Shown piece by piece: positions 1 through 5,302 of a DNA stretch of 6,371 bases (the stretch's first letter is position 1; every line of letters starts with the position of its first letter). A model generated the notes under the pieces. The model did not search any database and was not told the DNA's origin. It saw only the letters and a list, made by a program, of their open reading frames with translations. The stretch spans positions 1 to 6,371 of the forward strand of contig DASYAZ010000165.1 of assembly GCA_036501085.1 (NCBI GenBank), given 5' to 3'. Position numbers and translations under genes: made by a program. This DNA comes from GCA-003244245 sp036501085 (GTDB lineage Bacteria; Actinomycetota; Actinomycetes; Mycobacteriales; Pseudonocardiaceae).

Positions 1-19
1 CCGCGTAACCTGTCCACCT

Positions 20-91
20 GATAGGTGTCCTCTCAACCCGGATGATTGTGGCGTGGTAACCGCCATCATCCCAAGTCAGAGGACACCTATC
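20..91. repeat. 72-bp imperfect cruciform with perfect 14-bp inverted ends
   Basis: Bases 20-33 (gataggtgtcctct) are the exact reverse complement of 78-91. Inside, 41-46 (gatgat) pairs with 65-70 and 50-53 (ggcg) with 61-64, leaving a symmetrical 7 x 7 internal loop, a 3-nt bulge and a 7-nt apical loop. It lies directly upstream of a regulator that has lost its N-terminus. It could be a small non-autonomous mobile element (MITE-like), the end of a larger inserted element, a terminator for a gene left of the window, or a structured RNA. No target-site duplication is visible and no poly-T tract follows. The repeat is seen directly; its role is not known. Confidence 0.6.
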
Positions 92-121
92 GTCATCCAC
101 GCAACCGTGTCGCGCCCCTAA

Positions 122-559
122 CTCGCGGATTCGGGTCAGAGCGTGTCACGCCAGGTCGCGGTACGGATGCGGCGGCAAGTGCTGTTCACCCGGCCGAATC
201 CCCCGAAGGTGTGGGCAATCATCGACGAGTCCGTCCTGCACCGGCCGATCGGTGGGGCACGAGTGATGGAGGCGCAGCTCGGGCACCTGCTCGATCTCAC
301 CAAGCGGCCGCACGTCACCGTGCAGGTGCTGCCGTATCAGTTCAGCGGGTATGCCGCCGAGGGCTCGTTCACCACGCTGCGATTCGCTGAGTCCGAGCTC
401 CCGGACGTGGTGTACCTCGAACATCTCAGCGGCGCGCTCTACCTGGACAAGCGATTCGATACCGAGTTGTACGGCCGGGTCTTCGACCGGCTCACGGTGG
501 ATGCCCACACTCCTGACAACACACGCCAGTTGCTCGCCAAGGCTCGCGCCGAGATCTGA
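122..559 (+). pseudogene. XRE-family regulator, C-terminal DUF5753 fragment (N-terminal HTH lost)
   Basis: The encoded residues match the C-terminal part of DUF5753, the ligand/effector-type domain found in actinobacterial XRE-family regulators. Recognisable pieces are VAVRMRRQVLFTRPNPPKVW, VLHRPIGG, VMEAQLGHLLDL, VTVQVLPYQ, PDVVYLEHLSGALYLDK and YGRVFDRL. Complete family members are about 270-290 residues, with an N-terminal helix-turn-helix; this frame holds only about 140. The frame is closed upstream by TAA at 119-121, and no other frame in 1-121 encodes a helix-turn-helix, so the first half is missing and not merely frameshifted in view. The first possible start is GTG 143, with no convincing ribosome binding site. 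A free DUF5753 peptide could in principle still be made from it, but a truncated pseudogene is more likely. Such regulators usually sit next to a DUF397 gene, and one follows here at 745. Confidence 0.7.
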
Positions 560-657
560 TCGGTGCCGGTTTCTGCACTGCGCCCTGAGCTGCGGCGCTA
601 GTCGCACGCCATCACTCCGCACTCTCTCCGCGCGCGTCGGCTGCCCGATTCGCGCAC

Positions 658-669
658 ATGCACGTGCAT
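658..669. promoter_or_regulatory. Perfect 12-bp palindrome ATGCACGTGCAT, candidate operator
   Basis: ATGCACGTGCAT is identical to its own reverse complement. Its last base is the first base of the -35 hexamer at 669-674. The core TGCACGTGCA recurs at 705-714, centre-to-centre distance 46 bp. A dimeric regulator, possibly an XRE-family protein of the kind that partners DUF397, would be a natural ligand; this is inference. Confidence 0.5.
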
Positions 670-697
670 TGACGTCTGCATCGGCACGCGATACCTT
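669..697 (+). promoter_or_regulatory. Sigma-70-type promoter of the DUF397 gene
   Basis: TTGACG at 669-674 is followed by a 17-bp spacer and TACCTT at 692-697, a good match to the actinobacterial vegetative pattern TTGACN-N17-TANNNT. The expected transcription start is near 704, giving a leader of about 41 nt before the ATG at 745. Both boundaries of the promoter are occupied by palindromes, so repression or autoregulation is likely. Confidence 0.6.
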
Positions 698-702
698 CAC
701 CC

Positions 703-722
703 AGTGCACGTGCAGGTGCACT
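703..722. promoter_or_regulatory. Second TGCA-rich palindrome at the transcription start, candidate operator
   Basis: The arms AGTGCAC (703-709) and GTGCACT (716-722) are exact inverted repeats separated by 6 bp. Overlapping them, TGCACGTGCA (705-714) repeats the core of the palindrome at 658-669. The predicted transcription start (about 704) falls at the left edge, so the element could act as a DNA operator or as a hairpin at the 5' end of the mRNA. Six TGCA tetramers occur between 659 and 720. Confidence 0.5.
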
Positions 723-744
723 GAATCGAGGGGAGGGTGGCTCT

Positions 745-981
745 ATGTCTCAACCAGCTCGCAATGGCATCCCGGCCGCGAGTCTTACTGGTGTGACGTG
801 GCGCAAGAGTAGTCGCAGCGGTCAGCTAGGAAACTGCGTCGAGGCTGCCGCGCTGAGTACTGGTGAGATTGCCATGCGCAATTCTCGTGATCCGGGTGGC
901 CCGGCGCTCATTTTCACTCGCGATGAAATGGTTGCTTTCTTGGCTGGCGCCAAGGATGGCGAATTCGACGACGTCGTCTGA
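745..981 (+). CDS. DUF397 domain protein
   Basis: A 78-residue protein with the hallmarks of DUF397: TGVTWRKSSRSG (residues 15-26), then GNCVEAA, VxxRxSRDPxGPxL in the variant form IAMRNSRDPGGPALIFT, and a C-terminal helix ending DEMVAFLAGAKDGEFDDV. The ATG start at 745 is set by a strong purine-rich ribosome binding site at 728-737. DUF397 proteins are small actinobacterial partners of XRE-DUF5753 regulators, as in the Scr1/Scr2 pair of Streptomyces coelicolor, where they influence specialised metabolism or development. In some systems they behave like one half of a toxin-antitoxin pair. Here the neighbouring XRE gene is truncated, so the protein is either an orphan or works with a regulator elsewhere. 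The last codons contain a palindrome (gacgacgtcgtc, 967-978) that codon choice for DDVV explains. Confidence 0.85.
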   Translation: MSQPARNGIPAASLTGVTWRKSSRSGQLGNCVEAAALSTGEIAMRNSRDPGGPALIFTRDEMVAFLAGAKDGEFDDVV

Positions 982-1021
982 GACTTTGCAATTCTCGGTT
1001 GAATACGCCACTGGCGCTGTG

Positions 1022-1040
1022 ATGCATGCTGTCGTGCACT
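1022..1040. promoter_or_regulatory. Possible degenerate TGCA operator upstream of the next gene
   Basis: Within 19 bp there are two TGCA tetramers (1023 and 1035) and the heptamer GTGCACT (1034-1040), which is also the right arm of the palindrome at 703-722. It lies 47 bp before the ATG at 1087. No matching -35/-10 pair was found beside it. Weak; reported only because the same heptamer recurs before both genes of the cluster. Confidence 0.2.
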
Positions 1041-1086
1041 CAAGGCGATCGGCGTGTCCGCACTGCGCGCTGAGGGTGGTGTGGTG

Positions 1087-1782
1087 ATGGACGCGAACCG
1101 GCTGGGGGGGCTTGGTGCCGGTTTGGCGATGGTGGCTGACCAGCCTATAAGGCTGGTCAGCCACCGAACTACTCTCTACGGCCAGCCTGTTCGCATGGTG
1201 CATCTGGTCCCGGCGAACGAGGAGCGCGTGGCAGGTGCCGTCGGTGCGTTGTGCGGAGCCTTGTTGAGCGCTGCGGACAGCGAGACCGGCCACGTGGACC
1301 AGGGCGTTCCGTGTACTCCGTGCGTCATGAACCAGGTGCGCATCACCACCCCGGTCCCGGACTCATCCGGTGACGGCGCGGGCGGTACCGATTCTCCGGG
1401 GGCTTCTTACGAGAGCTGGGGTTGGCCGGTGACCCAGCACCGGGATCAGCTACGGCTGAACCTGGATCGTGACGCCTCGGCTATTGCGATCCCCATTTCA
1501 CTCAGCGCCGCGGTGATCCAGATCCTCACGGAGCGGCATTGCGCCCCGGCAGTGCTCGCCAATCCCTCCACCGCCGATCATCACGTTGTGCTCGTCGGGG
1601 AGGGATTCGGCGCCGCGCTGCCCTGGCCGGCTGGGGTGCACCAGGTCGCCGGCGCCGTGTCGCTGCCACCGAGCACGACTGCTCGGGGACCGATCACTTG
1701 GGTGCAGCGTCCGGCCAAGGATTCGTTGCGGCTCTCCCGGGAGATCGATGTCTTCGGAGCGCTGCGCACCGTGCTCAGCTAG
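1087..1782 (+). CDS. Hypothetical two-part protein: zinc-binding-like N-terminus plus C-terminal domain of unknown function
   Basis: A 231-residue protein. Residues 36-82 contain RMVHLVP (H39), ALCG (C56-G57) and PCTPC (C76, C79), an H...CG...CxxC arrangement seen in small putative zinc-binding proteins of actinobacterial accessory regions. A Gly/Ser/Asp-rich linker (about 91-110) leads to a domain from WGWPV (111-115) to the C-terminus, with patches LLAxxxxxxH-like VLANPSTADHHVVLVGE, LPWPAGVHQ, TARGPITWVQ and REIDVFGALRTVL. I recognise this second domain only as a type common near XRE/DUF397 genes in Pseudonocardiales and can give no function. ATG 1087 is preferred for its GAGGGTGG site at 1072-1079; GTG 1054, GTG 1081 and ATG 1195-1197 (just before the conserved VHLVP) are alternatives. 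Codons 15-27 form a perfect hairpin and include the rare pair ATA AGG. The gene starts 105 bp after the DUF397 stop and may be cotranscribed with it. Confidence 0.65.
   Translation: MDANRLGGLGAGLAMVADQPIRLVSHRTTLYGQPVRMVHLVPANEERVAGAVGALCGALLSAADSETGHVDQGVPCTPCVMNQVRITTPVPDSSGDGAGGTDSPGASYESWGWPVTQHRDQLRLNLDRDASAIAIPISLSAAVIQILTERHCAPAVLANPSTADHHVVLVGEGFGAALPWPAGVHQVAGAVSLPPSTTARGPITWVQRPAKDSLRLSREIDVFGALRTVLS
1131..1165. other. Perfect 16-bp stem-loop with a 3-nt loop, within the 5' coding region
   Basis: Bases 1131-1146 are the exact reverse complement of 1150-1165; the loop is ata (1147-1149). The stem is GC-rich, so the RNA hairpin should be very stable. It overlaps codons 15-27 of the gene starting at 1087. 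No U-tract follows, though actinobacterial terminators often lack one. Possible roles: an attenuator or terminator between the DUF397 gene and a downstream gene that really starts near 1195, a translational roadblock, or a protein-binding palindrome. Confidence 0.65.
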
Positions 1783-1897
1783 CGCCTATTGACGGGGCGC
1801 CGTGAACTCTGCACCGACATACACATGGCCTGGTCACGTCGATGGCGCCGAGTTCACCGCAATGAGCAACAGCCTCCGACCTGTCGCTCAGCGCACA

Positions 1898-1927
1898 CTG
1901 CCGGGTACTGCTGTGCTGCCTTAGCGT
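1898..1927 (+). promoter_or_regulatory. Likely promoter of the methyltransferase-acetyltransferase operon
   Basis: CTGCCG at 1898-1903, an 18-bp spacer and TAGCGT (TANNNT) at 1922-1927 give a plausible vegetative promoter with transcription starting near 1934. The ATG at 1936 is then at or within two bases of the 5' end, which suggests a leaderless mRNA and fits the lack of a Shine-Dalgarno sequence there. The -35 match is poor, so confidence is limited. Confidence 0.4.
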
Positions 1928-1935
1928 CGGTGTAC

Positions 1936-2505
1936 ATGCCGATGAACTTCATCCACCGGCGGTTGTGCCGGTCGGACAAGTGGATCTCCACAGTTGAGTC
2001 GCAGTTGCTGCCGTGGGCGTTGAGCGGTGTCGACCTGGGCACCGATGTCCTCGAGATCGGACCCGGCTACGGGGTGACCACCCGGCTGCTCGTGCACCGG
2101 GCGGCGCGGCTGACTGCGGTGGAAGTCGACCCCGATCTCGTCGCGGCGTTGGACACCGAGCTCGGTGAACGGGTGCGGGTGCTCCACGGCGACGGTGCGG
2201 AGCTGCCGTTGCCGGAGTGCTCGTTCGACGCCGTCGTCTGTTTCACGATGCTGCACCACATGCCCTCGGCCGGCGCGCAGGACCGGCTGTTCGCCCAGGT
2301 GGCACGTGTGCTGCGGCCCGGCGGCGTGTTCGCCCGATCGGACAGCCGGCTGAGCCTGCGTTTTCGGCTGCTGCACGTAGCCGACACCATGGTCGTGGTG
2401 GACCCGCTCACCTTGCCGCAGCGCCTGCAGGCCGCGGGGCTGGTCGATGCGGACGTTGCGCTGGCTCCCCGAGCGATCCGCTTCCGGGCGAGACGGCCAT
2501 GCTGA
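1936..2505 (+). CDS. Class I SAM-dependent methyltransferase
   Basis: A 189-residue protein starting MPMNFIHRRLCRSDKW, the usual N-terminus of this actinobacterial group. Motif I for S-adenosylmethionine binding is VLEIGPGYG (residues 39-46), the acidic end of strand 2 is AVEVD (D65), motif II is HGDGAELPLP (84-93), and FDAVVCFTMLHH (97-108) with VLRPGGVF completes the Methyltransf_11-type core. The substrate is not evident; UbiE/small-molecule-type methylation is the nearest general class. ATG 1936 (or 1942) is preferred to the upstream in-frame start at 1789, because the extra 49 residues look unlike protein in this family and no ribosome binding site is needed if the message is leaderless. 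The gene overlaps the next by 7 nt (ATGCTGA), indicating a shared transcript and translational coupling. Confidence 0.85.
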   Translation: MPMNFIHRRLCRSDKWISTVESQLLPWALSGVDLGTDVLEIGPGYGVTTRLLVHRAARLTAVEVDPDLVAALDTELGERVRVLHGDGAELPLPECSFDAVVCFTMLHHMPSAGAQDRLFAQVARVLRPGGVFARSDSRLSLRFRLLHVADTMVVVDPLTLPQRLQAAGLVDADVALAPRAIRFRARRPC

Positions 2506-2987
2506 TCAGGGACGCAACGGGCGCGGACTGGGGGACGATCTGGCCGTTCTTCCAGCACATCGTGGCGGCCGGGGATACCTACTGCTACGACCGCGACATC
2601 ACCGAGAACCAGGCCCGCGGCGTGTGGTTGCTGGAACCTCCGGGCCGGACCGTGGTGGCGACCGACCCCGACCACACCGTCCTGGGTAGCGCCAAGATGC
2701 ATCCCAACCACGGCGGCCCCGCCGCGCACATCGCCACCGCGAGCTTCATGGTCGACCCCCGCCACACGGGACGGGGGGTGGGACGGGCTCTGGGCTGCCA
2801 CGTCCTGGAATGGGCGTGCACCCAAGGCTACCGAGCCATCCAGTTCAACGCGGTAGTCGAGACCAATACCCGCGCAGTCGCATTGTGGCGTTCGCTGGGG
2901 TTCGCGGTGCTGGCCACCGTGCCCGAGGCCTTCCACCACCCGGTGCACGGCTATGTCGGGCTGCAGATCATGCACCGGCGCATCTGA
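2499..2987 (+). CDS. GNAT-family N-acetyltransferase
   Basis: A 162-residue protein of normal length for the family, transferring an acetyl group from acetyl-CoA to an amine of unknown identity. The acetyl-CoA pyrophosphate loop is VDPRHTGRGVGRAL (residues 85-98), preceded by strand 4 (AHIATASFMVD) and followed by the C-terminal motif NTRAVALWRSLGF. The N-terminal GDTYCYDRDITENQARGVWL is typical of the phosphinothricin/RimI-like branch annotated simply as N-acetyltransferase. ATG 2499 has a GGGCGAGA site at 2486-2493. It overlaps the methyltransferase stop codon by 7 nt, so the two are expected to be cotranslated. The pairing could mean a common small-molecule modification task, but nothing in the sequence identifies it. 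Confidence 0.9.
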   Translation: MLIRDATGADWGTIWPFFQHIVAAGDTYCYDRDITENQARGVWLLEPPGRTVVATDPDHTVLGSAKMHPNHGGPAAHIATASFMVDPRHTGRGVGRALGCHVLEWACTQGYRAIQFNAVVETNTRAVALWRSLGFAVLATVPEAFHHPVHGYVGLQIMHRRI

Positions 2988-3065
2988 GCACGTCCGGCGC
3001 GCTTCGCAAACTGTCGGTGCCGCCTTCTAGCGTGAGGATAGGCAGCGGATGGCTATGGTCGCCGG

Positions 3066-3809
3066 ATGCCCGCAGATCCATTGACCCCGTTGCTGGACCT
3101 GCCCGGCGTCGCGGACGCCGTCACGGCCGCGCGCGAGGCAGTGGCCCGGGTGCACCGGCACCCGGCGAACCGGCACCGCTGGCCGGCTACGGCGGCGGAG
3201 GCCTCAGTACGTGCTGCCAGGGCCTCGGCGGCGCTCGACGGTGGAGGTACCGCCCTGCCCAGCGACGGGTCGGTGCACGACCCCGTTCTGGCCGGCGCGC
3301 TGCGGGTGGCGGAAGCGCTGGGGGGGCTGCTGGGAACCTGGCAGCGGGCGCCGTTGCAGGCGTTGGCCCGGTTGCACCTGCTGGCGGCGGCCGATCTCGT
3401 ACCCGAGGTGCAGCTGGGCCGGCCGGATCCGTCCGCCGAGACCACCGCCCGGCTCGACGGTCTGGCTCAGCTGGTCGTCGGGGTTAGCCAGGTCCCGGCT
3501 CCGGTGCTGGTCGCGATCGTGCATGGCGAGCTGCTGGCGCTCGCTCCCTTCGCCCTCAGCAATGGTGTAGTGGCCAGAGCCGCGGCCCGGCTCACCGCCG
3601 TGTCCAGCGGTCTGGATCCCAAAGGATTAGTAGTGCCGGAGGTCGCTCATCTGCGCCACGAACGGGAATACCGCCTGGCAGCGGCCGAGTTCGCCCAAGG
3701 CGGTGGGATAGCCGTCGGCGGGTGGATCGTGCACTGTTGCACCGCGCTGACCGCCGGAGCCCGGGAGGCTGTTGCCATCGCCAAGTCAGTCACTGCGAGT
3801 GACCATTAG
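3066..3809 (+). CDS. Fic-fold family protein with degenerate active site (often annotated 'oxidoreductase')
   Basis: A 247-residue protein conserved in actinobacteria beside the HAD-IB/ssd locus. Active Fic enzymes transfer AMP or related groups using the motif HPFxxGNGRxxR. Here VLVAIVHGELLALAPFALSNGVVARAAARL (147-176, quoted in parts: VLVAIVHGE, LLALAPFALSNGVVAR) aligns with the Fic segment, but the catalytic His is Ala160 and the second Gly-to-Arg stretch reads SNGVVAR. PF (161-162), NG (166-167) and R171 survive. Near the N-terminus, ASAALDGG (53-60) resembles the Fic inhibitory helix motif (S/T)xxxE(G/N) with Asp for Glu. I infer a structural or regulatory pseudoenzyme. ATG 3066 is the only sensible in-frame start; no strong ribosome binding site is seen. 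It follows the acetyltransferase by 78 bp and is convergent with the HAD gene. Confidence 0.75.
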   Translation: MPADPLTPLLDLPGVADAVTAAREAVARVHRHPANRHRWPATAAEASVRAARASAALDGGGTALPSDGSVHDPVLAGALRVAEALGGLLGTWQRAPLQALARLHLLAAADLVPEVQLGRPDPSAETTARLDGLAQLVVGVSQVPAPVLVAIVHGELLALAPFALSNGVVARAAARLTAVSSGLDPKGLVVPEVAHLRHEREYRLAAAEFAQGGGIAVGGWIVHCCTALTAGAREAVAIAKSVTASDH

Positions 3810-4310
3810 AAGCGATTGTGTGATGACGTGCCGGGTGATGACGCTGCCCGCTGAGGTCGTCGTTTGCCCTTGATGATGAGCGACAGTCCCCGGGCGCGAC
3901 AGCGGTGCTGCTGGAAGTGTATGACACTCTTCCAGCAGCACCGCCGTCTGCACGGACTACCGGGGTACCAAGCGTGCAACTCGTGTCGTACCTGGTTGGG
4001 TCTCGGCGCCCGTATTCCGTGAGAATGCGGTACGCAAACCCTTGACGACAAGCCTCCCGCGGCGCGCTGCGCGTGGGCTGCCCGGCGTCCGTGCACGGAG
4101 CTCCAGTCGGGGTGGACGATACTTCTCTGCCGCACCGTCCCTGGCCGTCTAGTGGTCCGTGGCGTCATGTCTACTCCGTGACCTTGGGCGCAGCAAGAGG
4201 CCCGATCAGGCATATCCAATTCGCTACTTTCCGTACAAACTTTCCAGCGGGTATCGCCCATTAGATGTAAGCAAGAACCCGTTGGGTCGATCGAGCGAAG
4301 CGGTCTCGCA
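3810..4310. other. 500-bp convergent intergenic region without a credible gene
   Basis: Both frames that stay open here give Arg/Pro/His-rich or Cys/Trp-rich translations with no family resemblance, and local composition is less GC-rich than the flanks, especially at 4205-4280. Contents seen: two direct copies of GTGATGACG (3820-3828 and 3835-3843), the large stem-loop at 3902-3944, and a 12-bp palindrome tccgtgcacgga (4088-4099). The region may hold the 3' ends of both convergent transcripts or an unrecognised RNA. Confidence 0.6.
3902..3944. terminator. Strong stem-loop between convergent genes, possible bidirectional terminator
   Basis: Bases 3902-3916 (gcggtgctgctggaa) are the exact reverse complement of 3930-3944. 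The stem continues with gtgt (3917-3920) and acac (3924-3927), leaving a 2-nt bulge (tc) and a 3-nt loop (atg). It lies 93 bp after the Fic-like stop codon and about 370 bp past the end of the HAD gene on the other strand. No T-tract follows on either strand, which is common in actinobacteria but leaves a repeat element or small RNA possible. Confidence 0.45.
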
Positions 4311-5129
4311 TCAGCGTTGCCGCCGCCGTAGCCCATACCATGCCGCACCTGCGGCGGCCACCGCTCCCAGACCGACAGCTGCGGCGATCTGCGCACCGGA
4401 CGGCGCCGGGATCCGGGTCCGCAGCGATACCGGGTTGGAGAAGGCGAGCACCGGCCAACCCCGTTGGGTTGCCTCCTTGCGCAACGCCCGGTCCGGGTTC
4501 ACCGCTGTCGGGTGGCCGACTGCTTCCAGCAGCGGCAGATCCGTGATCGAGTCGGTGTAGGCGTGGCAGCGTTGCAGTTCGTAACCCTGCTCCTGGGCCA
4601 GCTGCTGGGCGGCGCGTGCCTTGTTCTCACCCGCGCAGTAGAACTCCACCTCGCCGGTGTACCGGCCGTCGTGGGTCACCATGCGGGTGGCCAGCGTGTG
4701 CGTCGCGCCGATCATCGTGGCGATCGGCTGCACGACTTCCGCTCCGGAGGCGGACACCACCACGATGTCCTCGTCCCGCTTGCGATGCGCGGCGATCAGC
4801 TCGGTCGCCTCGGCGTAGACCAGCGGATCCACCACATCGTGCAGGGTCTCCTCGACGATCGCGGTCACCTGGGCGATATCCCAGCCGGAGCACTGGGCGG
4901 TGATGTGTGCCCGCATCCGTTCCATCTGCTCAGCGTCCGCCCCTGCCAGCAGGTACATGAACTGGGCGTAGGTGCTCTTGAGAACGGCGCGCCGGTTGAT
5001 CAGACCTTCCTGGAAGAACGCGCGGGAGAACACGAACGCACTGGATTTCGCGATGATGGTCTTGTCCAAGTCGAAGAAGGCCGCGACACCCGAGGAACCC
5101 GGCCTGAAAGAGCTCACGGCGGGCAGCAT
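4311..5129 (-). CDS. HAD-IB family phosphatase (SerB-like) with C-terminal membrane anchor
   Basis: A 272-residue haloacid-dehalogenase-type phosphohydrolase. All four catalytic motifs are present: FFDLDKT (D20, D22, T24), VVVSASGAE (S126), GENKARA (K170) and YTDSITDLPLLEAVG (D193, D197), followed by the family's HPTAVNPDRALRKEA. The cap between motifs I and II contains INRRAVLKSTYAQFMYLL. Residues about 246-267 are hydrophobic (Ala/Gly-rich) and end in RRRQR, a likely membrane anchor, so the enzyme probably acts at the inner face of the membrane. Relatives are annotated HAD-IB hydrolase or phosphoserine-phosphatase-like, but the true substrate is not known. The start at 5129 has a GAGG site on the minus strand about 9 nt upstream; a longer frame to 5312 would run through the divergent promoter region and is not family-like. 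Its arrangement divergent from ssd matches Rv3661/Rv3660c of Mycobacterium tuberculosis. Confidence 0.9.
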   Translation of the reverse strand: MLPAVSSFRPGSSGVAAFFDLDKTIIAKSSAFVFSRAFFQEGLINRRAVLKSTYAQFMYLLAGADAEQMERMRAHITAQCSGWDIAQVTAIVEETLHDVVDPLVYAEATELIAAHRKRDEDIVVVSASGAEVVQPIATMIGATHTLATRMVTHDGRYTGEVEFYCAGENKARAAQQLAQEQGYELQRCHAYTDSITDLPLLEAVGHPTAVNPDRALRKEATQRGWPVLAFSNPVSLRTRIPAPSGAQIAAAVGLGAVAAAGAAWYGLRRRQR

Positions 5130-5174
5130 ATGCGCCTCGGTATCTGCACCTGGGTGCCGCTGAGCCCCGAGAAT

Positions 5175-5208
5175 GGGTAATTGTCCACAATCACCCCCGC
5201 TATCCACA
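5175..5208 (+). promoter_or_regulatory. Two DnaA-box-like sites in the divergent HAD/ssd intergenic region
   Basis: TTGTCCACA (5181-5189) is exactly the preferred DnaA box described for Streptomyces, and CTATCCACA (5200-5208) fits its degenerate form. They share orientation and are 19 bp apart. The first lies inside a near-perfect palindrome, GGGTaATTGT-CC-ACAATcACCC (5175-5196), with one mismatch between the arms. They occupy the 173-bp gap between the two divergent start codons. No convincing -35/-10 pair was found, though TTGACC occurs at 5211-5216. DnaA control of this locus is inference. Confidence 0.45.
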
Positions 5209-5302
5209 TGTTGACCATGGTGTGGTCGCTCCGCTGCGCCCGTTAGGTGAAGGTTGCCCCGATGCCCCGGGCAACGCGGGGCCGCGATCTGCGGGAGCAA
5301 CA

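Noticed and set aside
572..589. Similarity between 572-589 and 1056-1073 (cactgcgc-ctgag core) as a duplicated segment
   Set aside because: Only about 16 of 18 bases match and the flanks diverge; could be chance in this composition.
967..978. 12-bp palindrome gacgacgtcgtc
   Set aside because: It lies in the last codons of the DUF397 gene and simply reflects codons for Asp-Asp-Val-Val.
1104..1110. G7 run near the start of the zinc-like gene (another at 3320-3326) as a phase-variation tract
   Set aside because: Seven bases is unremarkable in DNA of this GC content and the reading frames are intact.
1802..1857. 8-bp inverted repeat gtgaactc / gagttcac in the spacer before the methyltransferase
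   Set aside because: The 40-nt loop makes it a weak structure, and nothing ties it to a promoter or gene end.
2067..2975. 302-codon minus-strand frame opposite the methyltransferase and acetyltransferase
   Set aside because: Both plus-strand genes here have clear catalytic motifs; the antisense frame is an artefact of high GC content.
3003..3033. Possible promoter (TTCGCA, TAGCGT) before the Fic-like gene
   Set aside because: The 19-bp spacer and weak -35 make it too poor to call, although the -10 resembles that at 1922.
4148..4190. tRNA-like string (gtctagtggt) reminiscent of a tRNA D-arm
   Set aside because: No matching acceptor stem, anticodon arm or T-arm could be laid out around it.
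3806..4396. 196-codon open frame on the minus strand over the convergent gap
   Set aside because: Arg/His/Cys-rich translation, runs through the stem-loop and into the end of the HAD gene; no family resemblance and no ribosome binding site.
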